A stretch of DNA of 37,824 nt, taken from positions 1 to 37,824 of the forward strand of contig JAITNG010000206.1 of NCBI GenBank assembly GCA_031290595.1, read 5' to 3'. Numbering within the stretch: position 1 is the first letter of the stretch; the number at the start of each line of letters is the position of its first letter. The notes below the pieces were generated by a model that saw nothing but the letters and a program-made list of their open reading frames with translations, had not been told where the DNA came from and did not search any database. Below are positions 26,617 through 35,539 of the stretch, in pieces. A program made the translations under genes and the position numbers. Origin of the DNA: Oscillospiraceae bacterium. GTDB lineage: Bacteria; Bacillota; Clostridia; Oscillospirales; Acutalibacteraceae.

Positions 26617-28521
26617 ATGGCATTGGATAGGGCGCGGATGTTGCAGCTCCGTGCGGCGGTGTGCAGCACGCCGGTGATTGTGCCGCCGGATCCGCAGGTC
26701 GATGCGCAGCTGGATTATACCGGAACCAACTTTTGCTCCAACCCGGGTGCGCCGGATTCGGCTTACATGATTTCCAACGCAGGCGGCGGACACAATCAGT
26801 TTTATTATATCCCCGCCACGGTCAACGGTGTGACGCGCTGGGCGCTTTGCCTGGATCACACATTGGGCGGGCCGGAGGGCAGCTTTGAGAACATATCGGC
26901 GGCGGATGCGTTGCCGGGTTCCACCGTGCAGCAGCAGTTGGCGGTTGCCTTTGTCGCCGTCAACGCCCCGGCGGACGGGGCGGACACAACGGCGGCAGAT
27001 AACCTTTTCACTTTGCTGGGGGTTGACCCCACCGGCTTGAATCCCTATGACGCGCTTGCCGTCAGCCAGGCGGCCATCTGGGCGATTTTGGGGCAGATCA
27101 ACCCGGCGGACGTGACCTTCCCCCTGTGCGACGGTTCGCCCAACCCAAAAGCGCCGCAGCTGCAACAGGCGCTCACCCAGCTGGTTTATTTGGCGCAATC
27201 CTACGGCAATGGCAACACGTCGGTTTGCGCAACCGGCACAACTGGCGCAACGGGAGCAACAGGCGCAACGCTGGCCGCGTCAACTGCGGAAAGCGCGATG
27301 CCCGCCGGGCGTTGCTGCGGTTCCTGCGGCGTGGGCGGCGTTGGCGCTGTGGCGGTGGGTTGCCAAATCGGCAGCATCCAAACCTGCATCACCAGCGCGG
27401 CTATCACGGATAGCAGCGATACATATCTGGTCTTCGTCGGCTGTGCCTACGACGTCCGGGAGGTCTGTGGCCGGGTGCTGGTTGGGCCGTTTATGCTCCA
27501 GTCTTCCAACACAAACGGGGCGACGCCCCCCGTCATCACCGCAAACCCCTGCCTTGGCTGCGACCCGGTTACGTTCACCTTTGCCGATTATTGCGGCGGC
27601 GCGATTGCTGCACCCGGCATCGGCCAGGAATTTTATCTGCTGATCCGCCCGCCCTGCATGAATTTTTGCTTTGATTTGGAAGCGACCTACGACGGCATGG
27701 CCGATGCGGTGTATTTTTTTCGTGATCCCCTGGAACCGGGTTCCGACCAGCCGGTGGCGCTGCTGGTGCCGGTGGAGCGGCACATGACCACCCACGAACA
27801 CGTCTGCATCGACCTGGAACAACCCGTCGAACCCGCGCCAACGCCCCCCGGCGGCGTGCCTTCGTGGCTGGAACATATTCTGATCAACAACAATAATAAC
27901 AACAACAACCAGAGCAGCAGCAACGTCAGCAATAATAACAACAACAGCAACAACAATAACAACAGCTTTATGCAGGGGCTGTTCAGCGGGATGGCGCTGG
28001 GCGGTGGTGGTGGCGCATACCCCGGCGGTGCGCCGCCATACCCACCGTATCCTCCGTATGCACCGTACCCGCCCTATCCGCCGTATGCGCAATTCCCGCC
28101 GTACCCGCCGTTTCCCCCAGCACCGCCCTATCCGCCGTTTATGCCATACCCGCCGTTTCCGCCGTATCCGCAGGAGCCGTCGCAGCCGATCCCGCCCATC
28201 CCGCCAATTCCGCCGATTCCTCCCATTCCACCGATCCCCCCCACGCCGCCGGAACCGCCGCCGCCCTATTTTTACATACCGCCCCTGCCGCCGCCGCCCA
28301 GCCAGCCCCCGGCACAACCCGCGCCGCCGCATGTCTATAACCCGGTGACGGTGGTGGTTCCCCCCGGCGGGAACCAGGCGCCGCCGCCCGCCTATAGCGC
28401 AGACCCCTGCGAAGCATTGCCGCTGTTGTTGCCGGAAGCCTCCAGCGCACCGCACCCGGCGTATTGGGGCGAACCTCCCCAAGGCTGGGAATTTTCGCCG
28501 GCTGTGCCGCAAGGCTGGTGA
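26617..28521 (+). CDS. Modular surface/spore-associated protein: thioester-domain-like N-terminus, Cys-rich middle, poly-Asn and Pro/Tyr-rich tail
   Basis: WALCLDHTLGGPEGSFE and VSQAAIWAIL resemble the Cys and Gln motifs of bacterial thioester domains; GTTGATGATGAT; CCGSCG; NNNNNNNNQSSSNVSNNNNNSNNNNN; (PPYPPYPPYAPYPPYPPYAQFPPYPP) and (PIPPIPPIPP) runs; no obvious signal peptide. Confidence 0.75.
   Translation: MALDRARMLQLRAAVCSTPVIVPPDPQVDAQLDYTGTNFCSNPGAPDSAYMISNAGGGHNQFYYIPATVNGVTRWALCLDHTLGGPEGSFENISAADALPGSTVQQQLAVAFVAVNAPADGADTTAADNLFTLLGVDPTGLNPYDALAVSQAAIWAILGQINPADVTFPLCDGSPNPKAPQLQQALTQLVYLAQSYGNGNTSVCATGTTGATGATGATLAASTAESAMPAGRCCGSCGVGGVGAVAVGCQIGSIQTCITSAAITDSSDTYLVFVGCAYDVREVCGRVLVGPFMLQSSNTNGATPPVITANPCLGCDPVTFTFADYCGGAIAAPGIGQEFYLLIRPPCMNFCFDLEATYDGMADAVYFFRDPLEPGSDQPVALLVPVERHMTTHEHVCIDLEQPVEPAPTPPGGVPSWLEHILINNNNNNNNQSSSNVSNNNNNSNNNNNSFMQGLFSGMALGGGGGAYPGGAPPYPPYPPYAPYPPYPPYAQFPPYPPFPPAPPYPPFMPYPPFPPYPQEPSQPIPPIPPIPPIPPIPPIPPTPPEPPPPYFYIPPLPPPPSQPPAQPAPPHVYNPVTVVVPPGGNQAPPPAYSADPCEALPLLLPEASSAPHPAYWGEPPQGWEFSPAVPQGW
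27885..27965 (+). repeat. Asn-coding AAC/AAT trinucleotide-rich tract
   Basis: Repeated aac/aat codons interrupted by Gln, Ser and Val codons. Confidence 0.85.
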
Positions 28522-28550
28522 TCTTCGTCGGCTGTGCCGCAAGGATGGGG
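28481..28550 (+). repeat. 30-bp tandem repeat spanning the stop codon of the modular protein
   Basis: aaggctgggaattttcgccggctgtgccgc (28481-28510), aaggctggtgatcttcgtcggctgtgccgc (28511-28540), partial third copy aaggatgggg. Confidence 0.9.
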
Positions 28551-28611
28551 ACTTTGATCAAAATTCCAGCAAAACTTGTATTTGAAAGCGGCACAGCCGG
28601 TGGAAAAATGC

Positions 28612-28640
28612 TTGCATTTTGTTGGGGATCGTGGTACACT
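28612..28640 (+). promoter_or_regulatory. Sigma-A-type promoter upstream of the lipoprotein gene
   Basis: TTGCAT, 17-nt spacer, TACACT. Confidence 0.55.
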
Positions 28641-28663
28641 ATATAAGACGGAGGTGTGCTACG

Positions 28664-29347
28664 ATGAAACGATGCCTTTCCGCTTTTTTGTGCCTGCTGC
28701 TTTTGCTGCTGCCCCTTGCGGGGTGCGGTGGCGCAGCGCAGCCGGAAACGACGGGCGAACCCACGACAGGTGAAAATAATGTGACGCCGCCCCCCTTCCT
28801 CCCTGCGGCGGAAGTGGAGCAGTGGCTGCAATTGCCCCTGTGGGTGATCCGTTATTGCCTGGTTGAAGCGGGGGATTCGCTTGTTTTCAATAGCAACAAA
28901 CATGCGCAGTTTTGGAAGTACGCCTACGCGATGGTATACACAGGGGTGGCGCATTATGTGGAATTCCAGCCCTATGTGCCGTTCGCGGAATCCCGCACGC
29001 TCACCACGGCGCAGTTGAAGGAGCTGGCGGCCATGCTTTTCACGGATTTTGACGGCACAGACTTGCCGATTGACCCGGATAAGTATGCAGTATACGACCC
29101 GGCAACGGATAGCTACACTTTTTCAAGCACCGCCCCTGCGGCGCAGGAAGGCGTTGCCCTCGAAGGCTTCTGGCGGCTGAAGGAATACGACGTGGATACC
29201 GGCGGAACTCTGACGCTCTTTTTCGAGAAGTGGATAGACGACGAATTCATGAGCGACTGGAAGGTCGTAGTCAAGCCAAACACGACCGAAGATGCGGTTT
29301 GCCCGCTGCGCATCGCTTCCATGGAACTGATTGACGGAATTGCGTGA
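28664..29347 (+). CDS. Lipoprotein of unknown function
   Basis: MKRCLSAFLCLLLLLLPLAGCGG: signal peptide with LAGC lipobox. Confidence 0.85.
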   Translation: MKRCLSAFLCLLLLLLPLAGCGGAAQPETTGEPTTGENNVTPPPFLPAAEVEQWLQLPLWVIRYCLVEAGDSLVFNSNKHAQFWKYAYAMVYTGVAHYVEFQPYVPFAESRTLTTAQLKELAAMLFTDFDGTDLPIDPDKYAVYDPATDSYTFSSTAPAAQEGVALEGFWRLKEYDVDTGGTLTLFFEKWIDDEFMSDWKVVVKPNTTEDAVCPLRIASMELIDGIA

Positions 29348-29381
29348 GCGATGATACTTTGAACGAAAGGGCAAGCCACAT

Positions 29382-30590
29382 ATGCACGTGCGCGAACTGA
29401 CGCCGGAAGACCTCGACGCCCATTGCCGGGTTTCCGCCATGGCGTTCCACTGGAGCTATAAGCCGGGGGAGGAAACCTTCCCGGAACACGAGCGTCTGCT
29501 GGGCTGCTTTGATGACGGCGGCACACTGCTCGCCGACCTGGAATTTGCGGTGCGCCAAGCCGTTGTGGGGGCAACCACCCTGCCGCTGGTGTGCATCGGC
29601 GGCGTGGCGGCGCTCCCCTTTGCCAGGCGGCAGGGCGCGGTGCGCCAGCTCTTTTTGGCGCTGGAATGCCTTGCGCAGCAAGAAGGCTGGGCGCTGGGTG
29701 CGCTCTACCCCTTTTCCACAGCGTATTACCGCAAATTCGGCTACGAAAACACCCTGTGTTCGCTGCGTGTGACGGTCGCCATGCGGCATCTGGACGCCCT
29801 GGCAGCGACAATCCCGGCAGAGCGGCAGGGCAGCGTAGAGCTGGTGGAGGGCGAACGCGGGCTGGCAGAACTCCTGGAAGTCTATAACACCGCCGCCCGG
29901 CGGCACCAAATGATGCTCCTGCGGCACGATGCGCGGCAGTTCCACACCAAGCCCCTGGAGGAAAAGAAATACAGCTGCCTGTGGCGCAGCACGCAGGGCG
30001 AAGCGCAAGGCTATGTGAGTTATCAGCTGAACACCGGCACGCATACACTGGAAGTGGAGGAGATCGTCTTCCACACGCCGGAAGCGCTCTACGGTCTGCT
30101 CTGCTACCTGCGGGTCTATAACAAGGCCGACGCAGTCTGTTTTGAGCAGGTTCCGCCGGGTTCCCCGCTGCTGCTGGCGCTGCGGGAATACAACGACGGC
30201 GGGCTGAACGCGATCTACCGTTTTTTGGCGTCCTTCCGCCTCTATGACCCCGAAGCCCTGCTGCGCAGCCACCGCTACCCCCAACAGCCGGGGGCGTTCA
30301 CCCTGGCGGTTGCGGGCGATACGCTGGAATGTTGCAACGGCGTTTACGCCGTCCAATATACAAACGGCGCGGCGACGCTCGAACGCCGCCCGGCCGATGC
30401 ACCGGCAGCTTTAACGCTCACCCGCGAAGCCGCGGCGCGGCTGCTGCTTTCCGGCCAAACGACGGATTCCTTTGCTCTGCGCTTCCTGCCCGGCGTCACG
30501 CTGGCGGAAAGCGAAACGGCACAGGCGGAGCAGGCGGACTTTTTGCGGGCATTTGCCGCCACATCGACCGCCCTATGGGACGGCTTTTGA
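29382..30590 (+). CDS. Eis-like GNAT N-acetyltransferase with SCP2-type C-terminal domain
   Basis: VRELTPEDLDAHCRVSAMAFHWSY...VCIGGVAALPFARRQGAVRQLF...LYPFSTAYYRKFGYEN; C-terminal region typical of the family. Confidence 0.88.
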   Translation: MHVRELTPEDLDAHCRVSAMAFHWSYKPGEETFPEHERLLGCFDDGGTLLADLEFAVRQAVVGATTLPLVCIGGVAALPFARRQGAVRQLFLALECLAQQEGWALGALYPFSTAYYRKFGYENTLCSLRVTVAMRHLDALAATIPAERQGSVELVEGERGLAELLEVYNTAARRHQMMLLRHDARQFHTKPLEEKKYSCLWRSTQGEAQGYVSYQLNTGTHTLEVEEIVFHTPEALYGLLCYLRVYNKADAVCFEQVPPGSPLLLALREYNDGGLNAIYRFLASFRLYDPEALLRSHRYPQQPGAFTLAVAGDTLECCNGVYAVQYTNGAATLERRPADAPAALTLTREAAARLLLSGQTTDSFALRFLPGVTLAESETAQAEQADFLRAFAATSTALWDGF

Positions 30591-30617
30591 TGGTAAAATC
30601 ATGAAAGGGGAAAGGGG

Positions 30618-31088
30618 ATGGCAGAAACAACAAACAACGCCGTGCAAATGATTGCAAACAACAAGAAGGCATGGTACGAATACTTCATCCTGGAACGCTT
30701 TGAAGCGGGCATCGAGCTTTGCGGCACAGAGGTGAAATCCCTGCGGCAGGGCAAGGTCAATTTGCGCGATAGCTGGTGTTCCGTCAAGGAGGGCGAAATT
30801 TTCGTCAACGGGATGCACATCAGCCCCTATGAGCAGGGCAACATCTTCAACCGCGACCCCCACCGGGTGCGCCGCCTGCTGATGCACAAGCGCGAAATTT
30901 TACGCCTGTTTGGCCAGGTGAAGCAGCAGGGGCTGGCGCTGGTGCCGCTTTCGCTCTATTTTAAGCAGGGCAAGGCGAAACTGGAAATCGGCCTTTGCAA
31001 GGGCAAAAAGCTCTATGACAAACGCGCCTGTGCCGCCGAACACGACGCAAAGCGCAACATCGAGCGCGAATACAAAGGGGAAAACTAG
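30618..31088 (+). CDS. smpB: SsrA-binding protein SmpB
   Basis: [64 protein letters not shown]...[12 protein letters not shown]. Confidence 0.97.
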   Translation: MAETTNNAVQMIANNKKAWYEYFILERFEAGIELCGTEVKSLRQGKVNLRDSWCSVKEGEIFVNGMHISPYEQGNIFNRDPHRVRRLLMHKREILRLFGQVKQQGLALVPLSLYFKQGKAKLEIGLCKGKKLYDKRACAAEHDAKRNIEREYKGEN

Positions 31089-31112
31089 GCCACGGCCTGG
31101 ATCTCAATATAT

Positions 31113-31470
31113 GGGGACGAAAGGATTTCGACGGGGATCTTGAACCATTGGTAGCGAGCAGCGGCGCGGACCCGCTATAAAAGCCGCAGTTTAGAAATAA
31201 ACGACGACAACTACGAACTACTTGCTGCTTAACCTAATCGGTTAGCAGCCGTTCCGCCCGGGAGGACTGCGGCCCGGAACGGAGCGTCACTGAGCAGTGC
31301 ACGTGCATGAGCGGGACGCCGTGCCCCTCATCATGAATATACACGGCTACCGTACCGCGCAGCCTGCCCGTTGGCGGCGCGCGAGGGGAACCCCAAACAA
31401 CGGGATACGCTCGTAGAAACCAATGCGGATGGATGTTCGGACGCGGTTTCGATTGCCGCCGTCTCCACCA
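31113..31470 (+). ncRNA. ssrA: Transfer-messenger RNA (ssrA)
   Basis: 5' GGGGACG pairs with 3' CGTCTCC-ACCA; T-arm GCGGT-TTCGATT-GCCGC; tag ORF AAC GAC GAC AAC TAC GAA CTA CTT GCT GCT TAA = NDDNYELLAA*; CCA encoded. Confidence 0.96.
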
Positions 31471-31534
31471 AATGGCAAGACGGTCGAACCAGATGATACG
31501 CAACGCGGTTTGGCATAGTGCTTGCAATCAACAA

Positions 31535-31567
31535 GGGGGAGCGCAGGGATGCGCTCCCCTGTGTTTT
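31535..31567 (+). terminator. Rho-independent terminator of ssrA
   Basis: GGGGAGCGCA-GGGA-TGCGCTCCCC followed by TGTGTTTTTT. Confidence 0.85.
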
Positions 31568-31610
31568 TTGATTAGAGCCTCTTCGAGTGCAGAACCTACC
31601 TGTTTTTTTG

Positions 31611-31639
31611 TTGACATATAAGAAAAAATGGGCTATACT
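31611..31639 (+). promoter_or_regulatory. Sigma-A-type promoter for the toxin-antitoxin-like pair
   Basis: TTGACA, 17-nt spacer, TATACT. Confidence 0.75.
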
Positions 31640-31700
31640 ATAAGCGTAACGTAATTTATTGTGTAGTGAATTGCAAAATCAGAAAGTGAGGTGCGTGGAT

Positions 31701-31853
31701 ATGTTACAAAAAATACGGCTTGCATTCGCACGTCGTCGCTTTAACCGTTCCTGTCGGCACGGCGTGGAAATTTTGCAAGGCAAGCGAAAAGGGCTGGACG
31801 CTCGAACGGAGAACGAAAAGCTGACGAGGTGGGTTGAGAAACATGCCAAGTGA
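31701..31853 (+). CDS. Small basic protein, candidate antitoxin partner
   Basis: MLQKIRLAFARRRFNRSCRHGVEILQGKRKGLDARTENEKLTRWVEKHAK; overlaps the next ORF by 11 bp. Confidence 0.45.
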   Translation: MLQKIRLAFARRRFNRSCRHGVEILQGKRKGLDARTENEKLTRWVEKHAK

Positions 31854-32235
31854 AATTGAAGTCTATGAGATTCGCTATACTGAGGGCTACAACAAAGATA
31901 TAAAGCGCTTCGTGAAAAAGAAGCGCTTTATGTCGCTTCCTGCGCAAATGCAGGAGCTTGAAGCCGAAATGGAAAAAGGCAATCTCTCCGGCGACATACT
32001 CACGCGCTCGGATTCGCCTGTGCCGTATGACGTTTACAAGAAGCGCCTGCCGAACCCCGACACCAATGTTGGGCAATCCAATGGTTACCGATTGATTTAC
32101 TTTGCGCGGCATGACAACAAAATTATCGTGTTTATCACAATTTATTACAAGAAAGAGCAGGAAACAATCAGCGATTCCTACATACAAGGCTGGATTGACG
32201 CACTGGCGCAAAAGGAACTGGCCGAAGAGGAATAA
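31843..32235 (+). CDS. RelE/ParE-like toxin candidate
   Basis: MPSEIEVYEIRYTEGYNKDIKRFVKKKRF...DVYKKRLPNPDTNVGQSNGYRLIYFARHDNKIIVFITIYYKKEQETIS: RelE/ParE-type C-terminal beta-strand pattern. Confidence 0.6.
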   Translation: MPSEIEVYEIRYTEGYNKDIKRFVKKKRFMSLPAQMQELEAEMEKGNLSGDILTRSDSPVPYDVYKKRLPNPDTNVGQSNGYRLIYFARHDNKIIVFITIYYKKEQETISDSYIQGWIDALAQKELAEEE

Positions 32236-32243
32236 CCACCCAC

Positions 32244-32268
32244 AGCCGCCCCGCCGGGCGGCTTTTTT
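32244..32268 (+). terminator. Rho-independent terminator
   Basis: AGCCGCCC-CGC-CGGGCGGCT followed by T run. Confidence 0.8.
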
Positions 32269-32297
32269 GTTCGCGGCCACCCCTCCGCAAAATCGTA

Positions 32298-33485
32298 TTA
32301 TTGTGCCAAGTCGAGCCGATAGAGGTTTTTTTTGCCGTCTTTTTGGGTGGTAATTGGAACCCCCAATGCCGCTAGCTTTTGCAACCGCTTATACACTGTT
32401 GAATCGCACGCTTCGGCGTATCTTCCAATGCCGCCAACGCTGATCCCCACGTCTGAAAACACCGTGACTTCCAATAGAGCCGCCAATACGCCGCGTGTTA
32501 TTTCGTCGTCTTCTTTGCCCAGCGTTTTGTGGAAGGCTTCGCTGTAGTGTTTCAACTTGGCGTTTGCGCTTTCCAAATCCTTTTGCAATCCTTCTGTTGA
32601 CTGTGCAATGACCGAAAGATAATACAGTATGAAAGGGGTAATATCCCCCTTTGCGCGCACGTTATTGCACACATCAAAAGCGTCATAGTATGCCTTGCGG
32701 TTGTTTGCGATCCCCTGCGATATATGCAGGCCGATCAGCGGATGGAGGCTTTCGCGCAAAAACGCGCTGCTCAAAAATCTTGCCATCCTTCCGTTGCCAT
32801 CATAAAAAGGGTGCGCATAGCCGAACAAATAGTGGAAGGCGGAAACTGCGGCCAGCGAATACCCCGTTGCCTGTAGGTATTCCAAAGAGAGCGTGAGAAA
32901 CCGAATCAGGTCAGCTTCGGGCAATATGCCGTGGTGCTTTTCTTTCTCGGTGGCGGTCACAACCGAAACGCCGCTTTTGCGGAACAACCTTCCATCCGGC
33001 GCGTCGGCCGGATTCAGGTTTGGCAGAATCACGACGTCATAGAGCATACGGATGTCGCTCACCTGTTCGACTGAAATTTTGCCTGGCAAGAGGATGCGGT
33101 AATATCCATCCACAATGCCCGTGAAGCTCGTCGGCTTATTGCTTTTTCCGCTCACGGCGTCGAATGCCGCACGCAGTTCTTGCTTGCTGCTGCGAACGCC
33201 CTCAATTTTGTTGGAACCCATGATTTCAGCAATCAATGCTTTTGAAAAATATCGATCTTTTGATTTTGCAGGTATTCCATCCCACAGGGAAAATATCGAC
33301 CCATTTAGCCGATAGATATGCTCGGTTTGTTCCAGCAGTTGTGGAGTACAGCAATAAAAAGCCTGTTCGCCATGAATCTTGACGGGCAATTTAACCGTAT
33401 ACTCTCCGCCGCGTCTGCTGGCAAGCGTATGATTGTACTTCTCCTCGTCCTTATAATAAAGAACTGGAAGAAACTCGTAATCCAC
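32298..33485 (-). CDS. Fic-family protein with N-terminal inhibitory motif and C-terminal winged-helix-like region
   Basis: HPFYDGNGRMAR Fic motif; SNKIEG inhibitory motif; C-terminal VGGIGRYAEACDSTVYKRLQKLAALGVPITTQKDGKKNLYRLD resembles a wHTH; AAAGGAGGTG RBS, probable GTG start. Confidence 0.92.
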   Translation of the reverse strand: MDYEFLPVLYYKDEEKYNHTLASRRGGEYTVKLPVKIHGEQAFYCCTPQLLEQTEHIYRLNGSIFSLWDGIPAKSKDRYFSKALIAEIMGSNKIEGVRSSKQELRAAFDAVSGKSNKPTSFTGIVDGYYRILLPGKISVEQVSDIRMLYDVVILPNLNPADAPDGRLFRKSGVSVVTATEKEKHHGILPEADLIRFLTLSLEYLQATGYSLAAVSAFHYLFGYAHPFYDGNGRMARFLSSAFLRESLHPLIGLHISQGIANNRKAYYDAFDVCNNVRAKGDITPFILYYLSVIAQSTEGLQKDLESANAKLKHYSEAFHKTLGKEDDEITRGVLAALLEVTVFSDVGISVGGIGRYAEACDSTVYKRLQKLAALGVPITTQKDGKKNLYRLDLAQ

Positions 33486-33517
33486 AGGAAACACCTCCTT
33501 TAACTAGCGTTTCCTAT

Positions 33518-33546
33518 AGTATACTCGCTTTCTTAGTAAAATACAA
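33518..33546 (-). promoter_or_regulatory. Promoter of the second fic gene
   Basis: Minus-strand TTGTAT, 17-nt spacer, TATACT. Confidence 0.65.
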
Positions 33547-33563
33547 GCGCTTTTACTAAGAAA
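33529..33563. repeat. Perfect 13-bp inverted repeat over the fic promoter
   Basis: TTTCTTAGTAAAA (33529-33541) / TTTTACTAAGAAA (33551-33563), 9-nt centre. Confidence 0.9.
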
Positions 33564-34362
33564 CTTGCGCTGCGGATTCATCCCCCCCGCTCACCGCCGC
33601 CTTCATTTCCGCCACAAACCTGCGCAGGTGCGCACCGGCTGCTTCGCCGTGTTGTTCCACCAGGCGGACGAGGGCGCTGCCCACGATTGCGCCGTCGGCG
33701 AGCTGCGCCATGGCATGTGCCTGCGCGGGGGTGCCGATGCCGAAGCCGATGGCCACCGGGATGCCTGAAACCGACCGGGCCAGTTGGAGCATCGGCGCAA
33801 GGTTGGTGCTGATTTCGCCCCGCACGCCGGTGACGCCCATGGAGGACACCACATAGAGGAACCCTGTCGCGCTTTCCGCGATTTTGCGCACACGCGCTGC
33901 GCTGGTGGGGGCGATGAGGGAGATGACGTCAACGCCCTCCTGCCGGGCGAACACACAGGCTTCTTCCTGCTCTTCCGCCGGGAGGTCGGGGATAATCACG
34001 CCGTCCAGCCCCACTTCGCGGCATTTTTGGAAGAACGCCGCGTAGCCGTAGCGGAACACCGGGTTGAGGTAGGTCAAAAACACCAGGGGGATTTCGCTTT
34101 TTTGCCGCACCCGTGCGACCAGATCAAAGAGCTTGGGCAGGGTGGCGCCCGCCTGGAGCGCCCGCAGGTTAGCCCGCTGGATCACCTCGCCTTCGGCAAT
34201 AGGATCCGAAAAGGGCACGCCGATTTCAATCAGATCAGCGCCGCCCGCAATCATTTCGTAGATGAATTCTTCGCTTTTGGCAAGCGTTGGGTCGCCCCCG
34301 GTCAAGAAGGCGATGAAGGCTTTTCCGTTTTGGAACGCCTTTGCAATTCTGCTGCTACTCAT
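33556..34362 (-). CDS. trpA: Tryptophan synthase alpha subunit
   Basis: [18 protein letters not shown]...[29 protein letters not shown]...[19 protein letters not shown]. Confidence 0.97.
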   Translation of the reverse strand: MSSSRIAKAFQNGKAFIAFLTGGDPTLAKSEEFIYEMIAGGADLIEIGVPFSDPIAEGEVIQRANLRALQAGATLPKLFDLVARVRQKSEIPLVFLTYLNPVFRYGYAAFFQKCREVGLDGVIIPDLPAEEQEEACVFARQEGVDVISLIAPTSAARVRKIAESATGFLYVVSSMGVTGVRGEISTNLAPMLQLARSVSGIPVAIGFGIGTPAQAHAMAQLADGAIVGSALVRLVEQHGEAAGAHLRRFVAEMKAAVSGGDESAAQVS

Positions 34363-35539
34363 GCACCTGCACCCCCCTATACCGCGCGATGGCGGCGACG
34401 TCTTTATCTCCCCGGCCGGAAAGGCAGAGGATCACGCTTTCCCCCTTGGGGATCTGCGGCACGAGCTTGCGCGCATACGCCACGGCGTGGGCGCTTTCAA
34501 TGGCGCAGATGATCCCCTCCGTTTGGGCAAGGAACTCGAAAGCCGCAACGGCCTCTTCATCCGTGACGGGGACGTATTCCGCCCGGCCGGAATCGTGCAG
34601 CCATGCGTGTTCCGGGCCGATGCCGGGGTAATCCAGCCCGGCGGAAATCGAATACACCGGGGCGATCTGCCCCTGGTCATCCTGGCAAAAATACGATTTC
34701 ATCCCGTGGAACACGCCCAGGCTGCCGTTGGCGATGGTCGCGGCGTTCTGCGGCGTTTCAACGCCCAGCCCCGCCGCTTCGCAGCCGATGAGGCGCACGC
34801 CCGCATCGGGGATGAAGTTGAAAAACATGCCCATGGCGTTGCTGCCGCCGCCCACACAGGCCAGCACGGCCGCCGGGAGTTTTCCTTCCAGCTGCAAAAT
34901 TTGTTCCCGCGCTTCCTTACTGATCACACTTTGAAAATCCCGGACGATCAGTGGGAAGGGGTGGGGACCCATCACCGAACCCAGGAGGTAATGGGTATCC
35001 GCCGTGCGGGCGACCCATTCGCGCATGGTTTCGTTGACTGCATCCTTGAGCGTCTTCGTGCCGCTATCCACCGGATGCACCGTCGCGCCCAGCAGCTCCA
35101 TGCGATAGACGTTGAGCACCTGGCGTTCGGTATCCTCGCGCCCCATGAAGATTTCGCATTCCAGATCCAGCAGCGCCGCCGCCGTGGCCGTGGCGACGCC
35201 GTGCTGCCCCGCGCCGGTTTCGGCAATGATGCGCCGTTTGCCCATGCGCTTGGCCAGCAATGCCTGCCCCAGCACGTTGTTGATTTTGTGGGAGCCGGTG
35301 TGGTTCAAATCTTCCCGCTTGAGGTAGACCTTCGCCCCCCCCAGCGCCGCCGTCATTTTCTCGGCATAATAGAGCAGCGACGGCCGCCCTGCATATTCGC
35401 GCAATAACGTGTCCAGCTCCGCGTTGAAGTCGGGGTCGTCCTTGTATTTCGCATAGGCCTCCTCCAACGCATGGATCTCGTTCATCAGGGTTTCGGGGAT
35501 ATACTGCCCGCCGAAGGTGCCGTATCTGCCTTTGCTCAT
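34355..35539 (-). CDS. trpB: Tryptophan synthase beta subunit
   Basis: [16 protein letters not shown]...[50 protein letters not shown]...[13 protein letters not shown]. Confidence 0.98.
   Translation of the reverse strand: MSKGRYGTFGGQYIPETLMNEIHALEEAYAKYKDDPDFNAELDTLLREYAGRPSLLYYAEKMTAALGGAKVYLKREDLNHTGSHKINNVLGQALLAKRMGKRRIIAETGAGQHGVATATAAALLDLECEIFMGREDTERQVLNVYRMELLGATVHPVDSGTKTLKDAVNETMREWVARTADTHYLLGSVMGPHPFPLIVRDFQSVISKEAREQILQLEGKLPAAVLACVGGGSNAMGMFFNFIPDAGVRLIGCEAAGLGVETPQNAATIANGSLGVFHGMKSYFCQDDQGQIAPVYSISAGLDYPGIGPEHAWLHDSGRAEYVPVTDEEAVAAFEFLAQTEGIICAIESAHAVAYARKLVPQIPKGESVILCLSGRGDKDVAAIARYRGVQVHE

Noticed and set aside
27885-27965. AAC/AAT repeats considered as a non-coding microsatellite
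   Set aside because: In frame within a long ORF, encoding poly-Asn with Gln/Ser interruptions.
27280-28542. 420-aa minus-strand Arg-rich ORF opposite the modular protein
   Set aside because: Arises from antisense reading of Pro/Tyr and Asn codon repeats.
31470-33600. Integrated prophage or integrative element at the ssrA 3' end
   Set aside because: No integrase and no visible duplicate of the ssrA 3' end in the window; only the accessory-gene content hints at it.
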